Shown here in pieces: positions 1 through 8,078 of a stretch of 64,000 nucleotides of DNA. The translations under genes were made by a program, and so were the position numbers. Below the pieces are notes generated by a model. It was not told where the DNA came from, ran no database searches, and was given only the letters and a program-made list of their open reading frames with translations. Location of the stretch: the NCBI GenBank assembly GCA_016711045.1, contig JADJTT010000008.1:124001-188000 (forward strand). The letters are read 5' to 3'. The stretch comes from Saprospirales bacterium. Lineage in GTDB: Bacteria; Bacteroidota; Bacteroidia; Chitinophagales; Saprospiraceae. Within the stretch, counting starts at the first letter, position 1. The number at the start of each line of letters is the position of its first letter.

Positions 1-891
1 GAAGCCGACCCCGACGCGGAGTTTACCGTGACGGCCGCTGCCCACCTGTCGGGCCCCTACAGCATCGGAGAAGTGATGCGCGATTTTATCCTGTCGGATT
101 CGCTGTATTTCTATCCGGCCTATATCCCAAACACCCTGCTGTCCTACCAGGTGGTGTACGGCAATCTTTTTAATCAGGTAGCGGATGTATTCCGGGCGCC
201 CTATTCGGCGCCGATCGAGCAGTTTTACACGGGCCAACTGGATCCGGGAGATCTGAACAATCAACTGATCGATCTGCTGATCGCCACCGAGGGCGAATGC
301 AGGCCCACACGGATGTTACAGGACTCCATTGTACAGGTCGTAGCTGCAGATCCCGATCATCCCGTGAATGTAGCATTGCGCGCCAACAACGTGTACCAAT
401 GGGCGCCGCAGGCGCCTACCCGCATTTTCTACTGCAAAGCGGACGACCAGGTTCCCTACCTCAACAGCCTGGTGGCTCTCGATACCATGCTTGCCCGCGG
501 CGCCCTCGACGTGGCTGCGGCCGATCAGGACTCCACTGCCAATCACGTCGAATGCGTGGAGCCAGCCCTGGTCAGTACGATGTTCTTTTTCCTGGGCTAT
601 CAACAAATCGGCGAGGTCACAAACACCGGAGAGCCACTGCCGCCTGCCCTCAGCCTGTTTTCCGTGCAGCCCAATCCGGCTGATGCATACGTGCAGGTAC
701 ATGCCGGCGCGGAGGGCGAGCTGCTGGTTTACGATATCAACGGCCGGTTGTTTATGCAACGAATGGTAACCGAAGGGGTGATACAGCAGCTACCAGTAGA
801 TGATTGGAGGGAAGGGTATTACTTGTTTGTACTACGGTACAGTAAGGGTATGGACATGCAAATGGTGGTGGTGGGGCACCAAAGGCCCTAA
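1..891 (+). CDS. Secreted alpha/beta-hydrolase-like protein with T9SS sorting domain (5' truncated)
   Basis: The reading frame is open from the first base, so the N-terminus lies outside the window; about 296 residues are visible. The segment around nt 433-456 (CKADDQVP) and the NHVEC at nt 541-555 look like the Asp and His of an alpha/beta-hydrolase triad, in the order expected of secretory lipase or prolyl-peptidase-like hydrolases; the nucleophile Ser must lie upstream. From about nt 650 the protein ends in a beta-rich domain with the VQPNP motif, a YDINGR strand and a short basic tail, typical of a type A T9SS C-terminal domain. It is therefore probably exported across the outer membrane and anchored or released. 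Substrate unknown. The stop codon overlaps the convergent gene by four bases. Confidence 0.75.
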   Translation, partial: EADPDAEFTVTAAAHLSGPYSIGEVMRDFILSDSLYFYPAYIPNTLLSYQVVYGNLFNQVADVFRAPYSAPIEQFYTGQLDPGDLNNQLIDLLIATEGECRPTRMLQDSIVQVVAADPDHPVNVALRANNVYQWAPQAPTRIFYCKADDQVPYLNSLVALDTMLARGALDVAAADQDSTANHVECVEPALVSTMFFFLGYQQIGEVTNTGEPLPPALSLFSVQPNPADAYVQVHAGAEGELLVYDINGRLFMQRMVTEGVIQQLPVDDWREGYYLFVLRYSKGMDMQMVVVGHQRP

Positions 892-1256
892 TCCACCTTA
901 ATAAAAGGCAATACATACCTCCTCGAAACCAGACTATCCGGAAAAATAGGCAGGATCTTCAGATACTTCCGCTCCACTTCCAGTTGATGCGGACCTTTGG
1001 CAATGCCTGCACTGCTGAAATGGCAGAGAATCCCTTTTTCCTCCAGGTTGGGGTGGATGTAGTATTGGCAAAAAAGGCTGTCGTTGTAGGAGGTCCCATC
1101 GATGTGGATGTCTACCAGGCTTTTAATGGAATCGAGCACGGTGTGCAATTTGTCTTCGTGCCATTGATCCCGCTGGCTGGCGCTTAGGATCCGCAGGTTT
1201 TTTGCGGAATCCCTGTAAAAGTCATTTTTAACGTTTTTTTTCTTCGAAGTGCGCAA
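888..1256 (-). CDS. Hypothetical protein, 122 aa
   Basis: I do not recognise a family. The 122-residue product is basic at the N-terminus (MRTSKKKNVK) and otherwise a soluble, mixed alpha/beta-looking sequence without signal peptide or membrane segment. The only start in the frame is TTG at 1256; a longer form is not available because of upstream stops. The stop overlaps the end of the convergent hydrolase gene (tail-to-tail, 4 nt), a compact arrangement that supports it being real. It is transcribed away from the DUF6122 gene across an 85-bp region that contains a large imperfect inverted repeat. Start choice and even coding status are uncertain. Confidence 0.45.
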   Translation of the reverse strand: MRTSKKKNVKNDFYRDSAKNLRILSASQRDQWHEDKLHTVLDSIKSLVDIHIDGTSYNDSLFCQYYIHPNLEEKGILCHFSSAGIAKGPHQLEVERKYLKILPIFPDSLVSRRYVLPFIKVD

Positions 1257-1260
1257 GTCC

Positions 1261-1338
1261 TATACTCAATGAAAATTAGTTTTGCGAGCAGTACGTCCTC
1301 TGACAGCACTACTCGCAAACCAATTTTATTGGAGTATA
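1261..1338. repeat. Imperfect inverted repeat, about 31-nt arms
   Basis: The left arm (1261-1292, beginning TATACTC) pairs with the right arm (1308-1338, ending GAGTATA) with a few mismatches and bulges, leaving a loop of about 15 nt. It fills the divergent spacer between the 122-aa gene and the DUF6122 gene. The left arm contains TAGTTTTG (1277-1284), a perfect TAnnTTTG -10-like box on the plus strand, and the right arm holds the near-mirror TTGGTTTG on the minus strand. It could be a mirror-image bidirectional promoter, a regulator site or a small mobile remnant. Confidence 0.5.
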
Positions 1339-1341
1339 AAA

Positions 1342-1683
1342 ATGACCACCAGCAATCTTCTCTCCATTTTACAACCGGTAACCCACTACAGCCTGCATCT
1401 CCTCTTTCCGGGCTTGATCGCCTGGATCTTTTTCCGAAGGGAATGGAAAAAGGCCTGGCTCCTCCTAATCGCTACGATGCTCGTCGACCTGGACCACTTG
1501 CTCGCAGATCCCGTCTTCGACCCGGGAAGATGCAGCATCGGGTTTCACCCGTTACATTCCTACTATGCCATTGGGGTTTATTTCCTGTTGGCTTTCTTCC
1601 CCAAGGCCCGGATCATCGCTATTGGCCTGCTTTTCCACATGGTCACCGATTTTCAGGATTGTATGTGGACGGTATTTTATTAA
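1342..1683 (+). CDS. DUF6122 family membrane protein
   Basis: A 113-residue hydrophobic protein starting at the ATG at 1342; the frame can be extended upstream but only through the inverted repeat. About three membrane helices are visible, with conserved polar motifs: HYSLH near residue 18, LVDLDHLLADPVFDP in the middle, IGFHPLHS, and a HMVTDFQD motif near the end. The pattern of His and Asp residues in and next to membrane helices matches DUF6122, a small Bacteroidota family of unknown function that resembles the metal-dependent hydrolase-like membrane proteins of the YbcI/YdjM type. The stop codon abuts the stop of the convergent PKD gene with no spacer. Confidence 0.75.
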   Translation: MTTSNLLSILQPVTHYSLHLLFPGLIAWIFFRREWKKAWLLLIATMLVDLDHLLADPVFDPGRCSIGFHPLHSYYAIGVYFLLAFFPKARIIAIGLLFHMVTDFQDCMWTVFY

Positions 1684-4443
1684 TCAATCAATGATCAACT
1701 TCTCCACCCATCTCTTTCCTTCAGACTCCAAAATAATCGTGTATATGCCCTTAGGCAAAATGCCCAACTGCAGGGGTAGTTTCTCCTGTCCGACAGCCTC
1801 CGGATACTCCCGGTCGCTTAGGTGGCGGCCCAGCATGTCGTATATGCGCACGCGTACCGGGGAGTTCCATCCTGCCGTATACTGCGCAAATACCTCCCCA
1901 TTCGAGGGATTAGGATACAACCACAATTTGGCGCCAGTGCCCGGTCCGATTGTGCAATCGGGCAACACGAAGCATTGGTGGAAATTACAACAAAGCAGGT
2001 GCTCCGCATCGTCATTGACCACATGGAGACCCGCGGTGAAACAGACTGTATCTCCTGCTTGAGCTGGATTCCCAACTGTCAATGTAAAGGGCTGTGTGCC
2101 TCCGGGAGCCAGTGCCCCCAACACTAGCGACGTGTTGTACGCGCTCAAACCAAGAGGAGAGGTGAATATAATATCCGCATCGTTCATGATGTAGGCCGAC
2201 GTATTCTTGATCAATCCGGAGATCAGGAAACCACCGGTGCCGTCGGGGTTGCAAATGACCTCGGTATCAGTCATATACCCGCAGGGTGGCTCGCATTCGA
2301 GCGCAATGGTATCGCGACACACGACGCTGTCGGCATTGATCCACTTGATCTCCAACAGCTGCGGGGGGGCGCCGTCAGTCTCCACGCAAATTTGCGGCAA
2401 AGTGACCAACCCCATCGGTATGTAGGCCCCGATAGGCGGACCTACGTCCAGGTCAATGACGGTGGGCGTGTAGGAGGTGGTAAACCAACCTGAGCCGAAG
2501 GGATTGGTAATCGTCATGGCCGTATTCGGACTCAGCATACACAAGCTGACCCCATCGAAATAGTTGGGATCGTAATTGTTGAACAGAGAAATGGTGTAAC
2601 AGCACTTTCCGTTGCCTTCCGATACCGTTTCCCAATTTTCCACCCCGATATCATCGCAGGGTTCGCAATCGGGAATGATTACGCAATACATCGTATCGAG
2701 CATACAGCACATGGTCGTATCCAACTCTTCCGGGATGTCGTCGTGGGCCGATAAGCTAAAGCAGAATTCTTTACCGGGCAGAAACGGACCGGAGAGCATT
2801 ACGGTATAAGTTCTGCACTCGCCGGCCAAAATCGGGTTGGCAGTTTCGTCAATCGCGTTGGGCGTCACCACGACGCCGGGCGGGGTGGCGGGCTGCAGTT
2901 CTATGTATTTCACCGGAAATGCGGCATCGACAGGATTACACACGGTGAACTGGTAAAAAACCTCCTTGCTATCGCAGTAGATGGAATCGGATACCAAATA
3001 GAGGCATTCCGGCTCAATCGGGCATTCCAGCAGCAGGGTATCGGCGCACACTACCTTGAAGTCAAAATCGTACCATTGAATGATAATCTGCTGAGGGCTG
3101 TTGACCACATTTTCCAGACAGAAGGTCAGGAAATCATCCAGCTTGTCCATGGGTAACGGGTCGCCTGTCTGGCTGTTCACCAACCCGATTGCATGCGTGG
3201 AAATGGAGAATACATCCAGGGAGGTGCTCAGGCTGCTGAGATCGAAATTGAGATCGGCATCATTGGTGAAAATTTCAAACCCGAACAATTCCCCGTATTC
3301 ATTCGAATAGCTGAGGGTCCAACAACAAGGCGCCTCCGTGGAAGGTTCCGCGGAAATAACCAGTTTGTCGCAAGCCTCACAACTAACCGCTTCCAACATC
3401 AGGGAGTCGGAGGTTAGGCTGCAGCCGTACGGGGTGGTGCCGGTCAGGGAGTACGTGCCATCCTGGGTGATAACCAGGCAGGAGTCGGTAGCTCCGGGTA
3501 TGGGTATTCCAGAAAGGTTCCATTGGTAGGCGGCCAACCCTGGGGGACCACAGATCGTATCGGGTTTGCACACGTCATAACAGCCCGCAGGCACCAGGCA
3601 AAGGTCGGGCAAGGGATAAATCTCCGCGCTGGCGGAACTGCTGCAGCCCGTCAGCGTATCTCTGCCGACAGCCGTATAAATACCGGCCTGAACCACGGTA
3701 ATGGAAGTCCCTGTGCCGCCATTGCTCCACGAATAAACCACATCGGGTTGTACGGGATTGATCGTGAGCGTAGCGGGTGTGCCCTCGCAGGAATCAGGGG
3801 CTACAGTGATGGAAAAGGCGGGCGACACGGCCAGCGACACCGTAAAAACGGACGATACGGCCGAGCAGCCATTGGCATCGGTCACCACCACTGCATAGCC
3901 CGGCAATAGATTATAATCGCACACCTCGATCGTGGGGTACGTCTCACCGGCAATGGGCGTATTGGACGCATCCAGCCATTGATAGGTATACAGGTAGCCT
4001 GATGATGCAGTGAGTTTCACACAACCGGCATCGCAGATGTGATGGGGGCCGGTAATGGAAGCGGTTGGCAGGGGCAGCACGGTCACGGTCACCGAATCGG
4101 GCATGTATTTGCATCCATTGGCATCAGTAATGAGTACGCTATAGGTTCCGGAGGTAGTCACTTGAATGGAGGGCGTGAGTTGGCCGCCGGACCAGAGGTA
4201 CATATATCCCGTACCTGTCGGGGCGTTGAGCGTCACGGTTTCACCCGCGCAGACCGTCAGGCTGGGCGACCAGGTGATGGGCGCTGCCGGAGGATTCCTG
4301 GGTGTACGACTACAGAGATAGAATCGACCCCCTGGCATCCCTGCGCATCCACCACGGTCAGGATCACTGTATAGGTACCGGCTGTCAGGTAAGTATGCGC
4401 AGGCATGGGGCCCCCGTTGGTAATACCGTCGCCAAAATTCCAC
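1684..4443 (-). CDS. PKD-repeat surface protein, 3' part with T9SS domain (frameshifted)
   Basis: This frame carries the C-terminal 870 or so residues of a giant secreted protein whose 5' part lies in another frame (4257-7793). Residues before the RNPPAAPITW segment are out-of-frame noise, so real coding starts near 4301. It contains two or three further Ig/PKD-like repeats (CAGETVTL, DANGCKYMPDSVTVTV), then a cysteine-rich region of long beta domains with repeated CC and CDD motifs, and ends in a T9SS domain (LWLYPNPSNGEVF, RIYDMLGR, LPKGIYTI). Restoring one C in the CCC run at 4300-4302 (minus strand) joins both parts into a 2036-residue protein. Function is probably adhesion or matrix formation at the cell surface. 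No catalytic domain is seen. Confidence 0.8.
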   Translation of the reverse strand: MEFWRRYYQRGPHACAYLPDSRYLYSDPDRGGCAGMPGGRFYLCSRTPRNPPAAPITWSPSLTVCAGETVTLNAPTGTGYMYLWSGGQLTPSIQVTTSGTYSVLITDANGCKYMPDSVTVTVLPLPTASITGPHHICDAGCVKLTASSGYLYTYQWLDASNTPIAGETYPTIEVCDYNLLPGYAVVVTDANGCSAVSSVFTVSLAVSPAFSITVAPDSCEGTPATLTINPVQPDVVYSWSNGGTGTSITVVQAGIYTAVGRDTLTGCSSSASAEIYPLPDLCLVPAGCYDVCKPDTICGPPGLAAYQWNLSGIPIPGATDSCLVITQDGTYSLTGTTPYGCSLTSDSLMLEAVSCEACDKLVISAEPSTEAPCCWTLSYSNEYGELFGFEIFTNDADLNFDLSSLSTSLDVFSISTHAIGLVNSQTGDPLPMDKLDDFLTFCLENVVNSPQQIIIQWYDFDFKVVCADTLLLECPIEPECLYLVSDSIYCDSKEVFYQFTVCNPVDAAFPVKYIELQPATPPGVVVTPNAIDETANPILAGECRTYTVMLSGPFLPGKEFCFSLSAHDDIPEELDTTMCCMLDTMYCVIIPDCEPCDDIGVENWETVSEGNGKCCYTISLFNNYDPNYFDGVSLCMLSPNTAMTITNPFGSGWFTTSYTPTVIDLDVGPPIGAYIPMGLVTLPQICVETDGAPPQLLEIKWINADSVVCRDTIALECEPPCGYMTDTEVICNPDGTGGFLISGLIKNTSAYIMNDADIIFTSPLGLSAYNTSLVLGALAPGGTQPFTLTVGNPAQAGDTVCFTAGLHVVNDDAEHLLCCNFHQCFVLPDCTIGPGTGAKLWLYPNPSNGEVFAQYTAGWNSPVRVRIYDMLGRHLSDREYPEAVGQEKLPLQLGILPKGIYTIILESEGKRWVEKLIID

Positions 4444-7400
4444 AGCCAGGATATCGCACCGGGAGCGGTAGCTGAAAACTGTACCGGATCTCCTGCACAG
4501 GCAGGGGAGGGGTTCGCTGAAAGCGTGGGTGTGGGTGCGTTGGGCACCGTCACTTGTATGGTAATGCTATCCAGACAACCCGCCGCATTGGTAACGACCA
4601 GCGTCACCGGGTAGGTTCCGCCTGTAGCATAGGTATGGACCGGATTTTGAACGTTGCTCGTACCGGCATCGCCAAACGTCCATTGCCAGGTAGTGGGGTT
4701 ACTCCCGGTCAGGTAAGTGGTTTGGTCAGTGAAAGAAACCGTCTGGCAACTGGCAGCGTACGAGAAACCGGCGGCTATTGGCACGCACACCTGAGCATTA
4801 CGGGTGATCGTGCAAGTACCACCGGCAAAGATAGGCAAGGAGGGCACGGTGGCCGTCACTACCACGTTGTAGCATCCTGCCTTGGTATACTTATGCTGGG
4901 CATTAGGCAAAATGCCTGTATTCGTATTGCTGAACGGATCGCCGAAATTCCACCCGGTAACGGTGACGTTGTTGGATTTGGTCACCGTGAAATTAACCGT
5001 ATTGCAGTTGGGCGTTGGGTTTGAGGAAGTGAAAGATAGGTTATGATTAGCAGGGATGCAGCCGCCATTACCGCCACCTTGACAACTAACCTGTTGCACT
5101 GTGATCGTATTTGACTGGTTCATGCAGCCGTTGGCATCGGTCACGATGACCCAATAGGTAAATGTGGCCGGCGTTTGGGTGTTGGTATGGGTATAGGAGC
5201 TCTGTGCAGCTGGTAGTCCCAGCGAGGAGCCGTTGCGGTACCAGGCAAAGGTGTAACCCGGTCCGTTGATTGCTGAAATCGTGACGGTTCCGTTGTTGTT
5301 GGGCGGGTTGGAGCACAAGGTAGTAGGGTTTCCCGTAGAAATGAAGGCCGTAGGGCCGGGCAAAGCCGTTGCCTGGAACGAACCTACTGAAGTGCAACCG
5401 CCGGAACTGGTAACAGTGACCAGGTAGGTGCCTCCCGTGGTGATGGAAGTGGTTTGGGTCATAGCTGAGGTGGACCAACTATAACCGGTGTACCCTGGAC
5501 CTGCATCGAGCGTGGCCGGCACACCAGGACACAGGATTCCGTTCTGGGTGATGATGGGAGGGGGTGCAGGATTTAGGGTTCGCGCCAATGAAACGGTTTG
5601 CTGGATCCCGCACAGTTCCAACTGCAATTGCAAACTAACGGGGCCCGGCGTATTGTTCCACTGCACCTGCACGTTGGGCGTCCCCTGCCCGGAAATAATG
5701 CTGCCGAGACTGGCCGGCACTACTGTCCACTGGTAGGTGGCGCTGGGATGCTGGGCCGGGGAGGCCGAGTAGCTTTGCACGGTGTTGATACAGGCATTGG
5801 GGCCTGTGATAGCCAATGGACCTACCAGGAGTTTGGGCGTTACGGTAAATTGGATGGGGTCGGAGAAGCAGCCGGGGGCATTCAGACTGAATTGTTGCAG
5901 GGCCAAGCCATAAGGACCACTGGCATTCCAGGTCACCGTCAACGGATCGCCAATGTAGGAGGCCGGCGTACCGCCCACCACCGTCCACTGGAAGCCCATG
6001 CCGCTTTGGGCACTCTGACCAAAGTAGACGTCCGTTCCTCCAGGACATATTTCCACTGGCCCAGTGATACCCGTCGGCTTAGGTGTTTCCACCACGCGCA
6101 CCACCTTGCTGACTTGCGCATTGCAATAATCGGATGGGGTATTTGGCACAGCGGTTACCGTAAATATTCCCGGGCCGGCATCCCAGGTAACCACCAGGGT
6201 GTTCGAATTCTGTCCGGTAAAACTAACAGCCGGCGTGACCGTCCAGGTATAGCTGGACGAAGGGAAAGCCGTAGCCGTAAACGTGGACATCGTATTGGCG
6301 CACACTACCGGCGGCGGACCGGCTACGCTAAACATGGGTTTGATGCCCACGTCCAGGATAGCCGAACCCGCACAATCGCCTTCTCCGTGCCCCGGAAGGC
6401 CACCGAGGAAAGAGCTCGCGTAATCGAGCTTGATCTGCCCCGGACCCGGAGCGGCGCCCCACTGGATCGTCACCACATTGGTGCCCTGCCCCGAAAGGAT
6501 GGTCCCTCCAATCACTTGCCAGTTGTACAGCACGCTGAGCCATTTCGGCACGGTATACGTGGCGCTGGAATTCTCACAAACAATTATCGGTCCGTTAATC
6601 CCCACGGTGGGTGAAATAATGGGCACCGTCACCGAGACAGGCTGGCTGCAATAAGCATTGTCACAGCCCATCACCTCCAAGGTTATCGTACCTGTGGGAC
6701 CGTTGCCCCAATGCACAGAAATGGTGTCTGTTCCTTGTCCGGTGAAAGGCCATGGGTTGCCATTTTCGTCGAGCACCGTCCAGATATAGGAACCGCAGTT
6801 CGTCGCATTGGTCCAGTATTGGCTGCTATCGCCGGCGCACAGCGTGGAGATGCAGTAGATGTCAGGACCCGGCAGTGGGTCTATCACCACTACGGCAGTT
6901 GCTGTATCGGCGCAGCAGCAGAGCGGATTACCTTCCGCATCGTAATTGTTTTTGGTGGCAATGAGGGTGACGGTGTATGACCCCGGCAAGGCATATGCAT
7001 GCGTTGGCTGAAAGGCGCCGGACGTATTTCCATCGCCAAAATCCCAAAAGAAGGAACTCCCCCCAACAGAGTTGTTCACAAAAGTAAAAGGCGAGTTGAG
7101 GCAGCCCATAAAGGCTGAGGGCTGGAAAGCAGCTGTCGGACCTTCCAGGATATCCACGCAAAACTCGAGGACGGTCGTCTCGCCGTTCCCGTCGACGATG
7201 GTCAGGGAGATATTGCCGCCACCCCAGGCGCCCCAGGTCACGAGAATTTCTGCTGGATTGCCGCCGGGCACAAATGTGCCGCCAACTACTGTCCATGTGT
7301 ACGTACTGGAGGAATCGTAGTTGACGAAATAGAGTGCCTGCATATTTTCACAGGCATGTATGCAGCCCGGTTCAAGTCCAGATCCAGGGTCGGCGGAAGA

Positions 7401-7793
7401 AATATAATCCTCCAGATTGACAAAGAAACAGTCCGGCTTATCGCATGTGACCGTGATCGTGACCTTCGCCAGGCATTGGCTGGGTGGCTGGCATATTTCA
7501 TACCGGTAGACCAATACATGTTCGCCGCAGCATTCCTCGGGCTGGGCATCCGGCGCCCAGGATAGATGGCCTTCTACATCCAGTTCGAAGCATGCCGACG
7601 GCGTAATGAGAAAAACGGGGTTAAAAAAGCCAGGTGGGAAAGTGTCATTGTCTTTTACATTAAAGTTGATGGTTCCTCCGGCCGTGACAGATACGTTATC
7701 GTCCACCGCCTGAATGGGGCCGTTCTGGGCGCTGGCGGTGGCGAAAAAAAACAAGAATAGGGGGATGAGCAAATGGGTGTAGAACGCTTTCAT
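4257..7793 (-). CDS. Giant PKD-repeat surface protein, 5' part (frameshifted)
   Basis: The start is ATG at 7793, followed by a clear signal peptide (MKAFYTHLLIPLFLFFFATASAQ). A cadherin-like N-terminal segment (VDDNVSVTAGGTINFNVKDND) precedes a long series of beta-sandwich repeats. Several are true PKD domains with FxWDFGDGNTSGAFQPTHAY-type motifs (for example FFWDFGDGN, WQWTFGDAG, WLWNFGDGI), alternating with Ig-like repeats holding YxWTVxGGT and QGTNVVTIQWG motifs. There is no enzyme domain. The frame stops at 4257 after reading out of phase from about 4300; the PKD array continues in the next frame. It is an exported, repeat-built surface protein, likely T9SS cargo through its C-terminus. 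The final 15 residues here (after VVVHP) are frameshift artefact. Confidence 0.85.
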   Translation of the reverse strand: MKAFYTHLLIPLFLFFFATASAQNGPIQAVDDNVSVTAGGTINFNVKDNDTFPPGFFNPVFLITPSACFELDVEGHLSWAPDAQPEECCGEHVLVYRYEICQPPSQCLAKVTITVTCDKPDCFFVNLEDYISSADPGSGLEPGCIHACENMQALYFVNYDSSSTYTWTVVGGTFVPGGNPAEILVTWGAWGGGNISLTIVDGNGETTVLEFCVDILEGPTAAFQPSAFMGCLNSPFTFVNNSVGGSSFFWDFGDGNTSGAFQPTHAYALPGSYTVTLIATKNNYDAEGNPLCCCADTATAVVVIDPLPGPDIYCISTLCAGDSSQYWTNATNCGSYIWTVLDENGNPWPFTGQGTDTISVHWGNGPTGTITLEVMGCDNAYCSQPVSVTVPIISPTVGINGPIIVCENSSATYTVPKWLSVLYNWQVIGGTILSGQGTNVVTIQWGAAPGPGQIKLDYASSFLGGLPGHGEGDCAGSAILDVGIKPMFSVAGPPPVVCANTMSTFTATAFPSSSYTWTVTPAVSFTGQNSNTLVVTWDAGPGIFTVTAVPNTPSDYCNAQVSKVVRVVETPKPTGITGPVEICPGGTDVYFGQSAQSGMGFQWTVVGGTPASYIGDPLTVTWNASGPYGLALQQFSLNAPGCFSDPIQFTVTPKLLVGPLAITGPNACINTVQSYSASPAQHPSATYQWTVVPASLGSIISGQGTPNVQVQWNNTPGPVSLQLQLELCGIQQTVSLARTLNPAPPPIITQNGILCPGVPATLDAGPGYTGYSWSTSAMTQTTSITTGGTYLVTVTSSGGCTSVGSFQATALPGPTAFISTGNPTTLCSNPPNNNGTVTISAINGPGYTFAWYRNGSSLGLPAAQSSYTHTNTQTPATFTYWVIVTDANGCMNQSNTITVQQVSCQGGGNGGCIPANHNLSFTSSNPTPNCNTVNFTVTKSNNVTVTGWNFGDPFSNTNTGILPNAQHKYTKAGCYNVVVTATVPSLPIFAGGTCTITRNAQVCVPIAAGFSYAASCQTVSFTDQTTYLTGSNPTTWQWTFGDAGTSNVQNPVHTYATGGTYPVTLVVTNAAGCLDSITIQVTVPNAPTPTLSANPSPACAGDPVQFSATAPGAISWLWNFGDGITNGGPMPAHTYLTAGTYTVILTVVDAQGCQGVDSISVVVHPGILRQRPSPGRPA

Positions 7794-8078
7794 AAAAAGA
7801 GGTTTAGTTTATGGAGTTATCAGGCCTTAAAGAGGAAATAGAATCCTGGCAATATATGCAGGAAAAAATAGCACAAAACGGTCCTTATACCTGTGCTTGA
7901 CAGCTTCAAGCATTCAGCTACACACAATAAAATTTTATGGAAAAATCTTTTTACCCTTGGCGATAAGGGAATAAAAACCTTTTAGGGCTAAAAAGTACAG
8001 AATAAAGTTATAGCAACCAGGGGATAGTTGCAAATTTTTCTTTATGCATCTTTTATGCTAATGGGATGGAAAGTGAAG
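7794..8078. other. AT-rich intergenic region between two minus-strand genes
   Basis: This 285-bp spacer holds the upstream region of the PKD gene and the downstream region of the CoA-transferase gene. A weak A/T-rich hairpin at about 7979-7995, followed on the minus strand by TTTTT, could be a terminator for the CoA-transferase transcript. I find no good TAnnTTTG promoter, RNA gene or ORF with family features. Confidence 0.4.

Noticed and set aside
5598..6614. A 338-aa plus-strand open frame within the PKD gene
   Set aside because: Low-complexity, Arg/Gly/His-rich complement of the repeats; no signal or domain.
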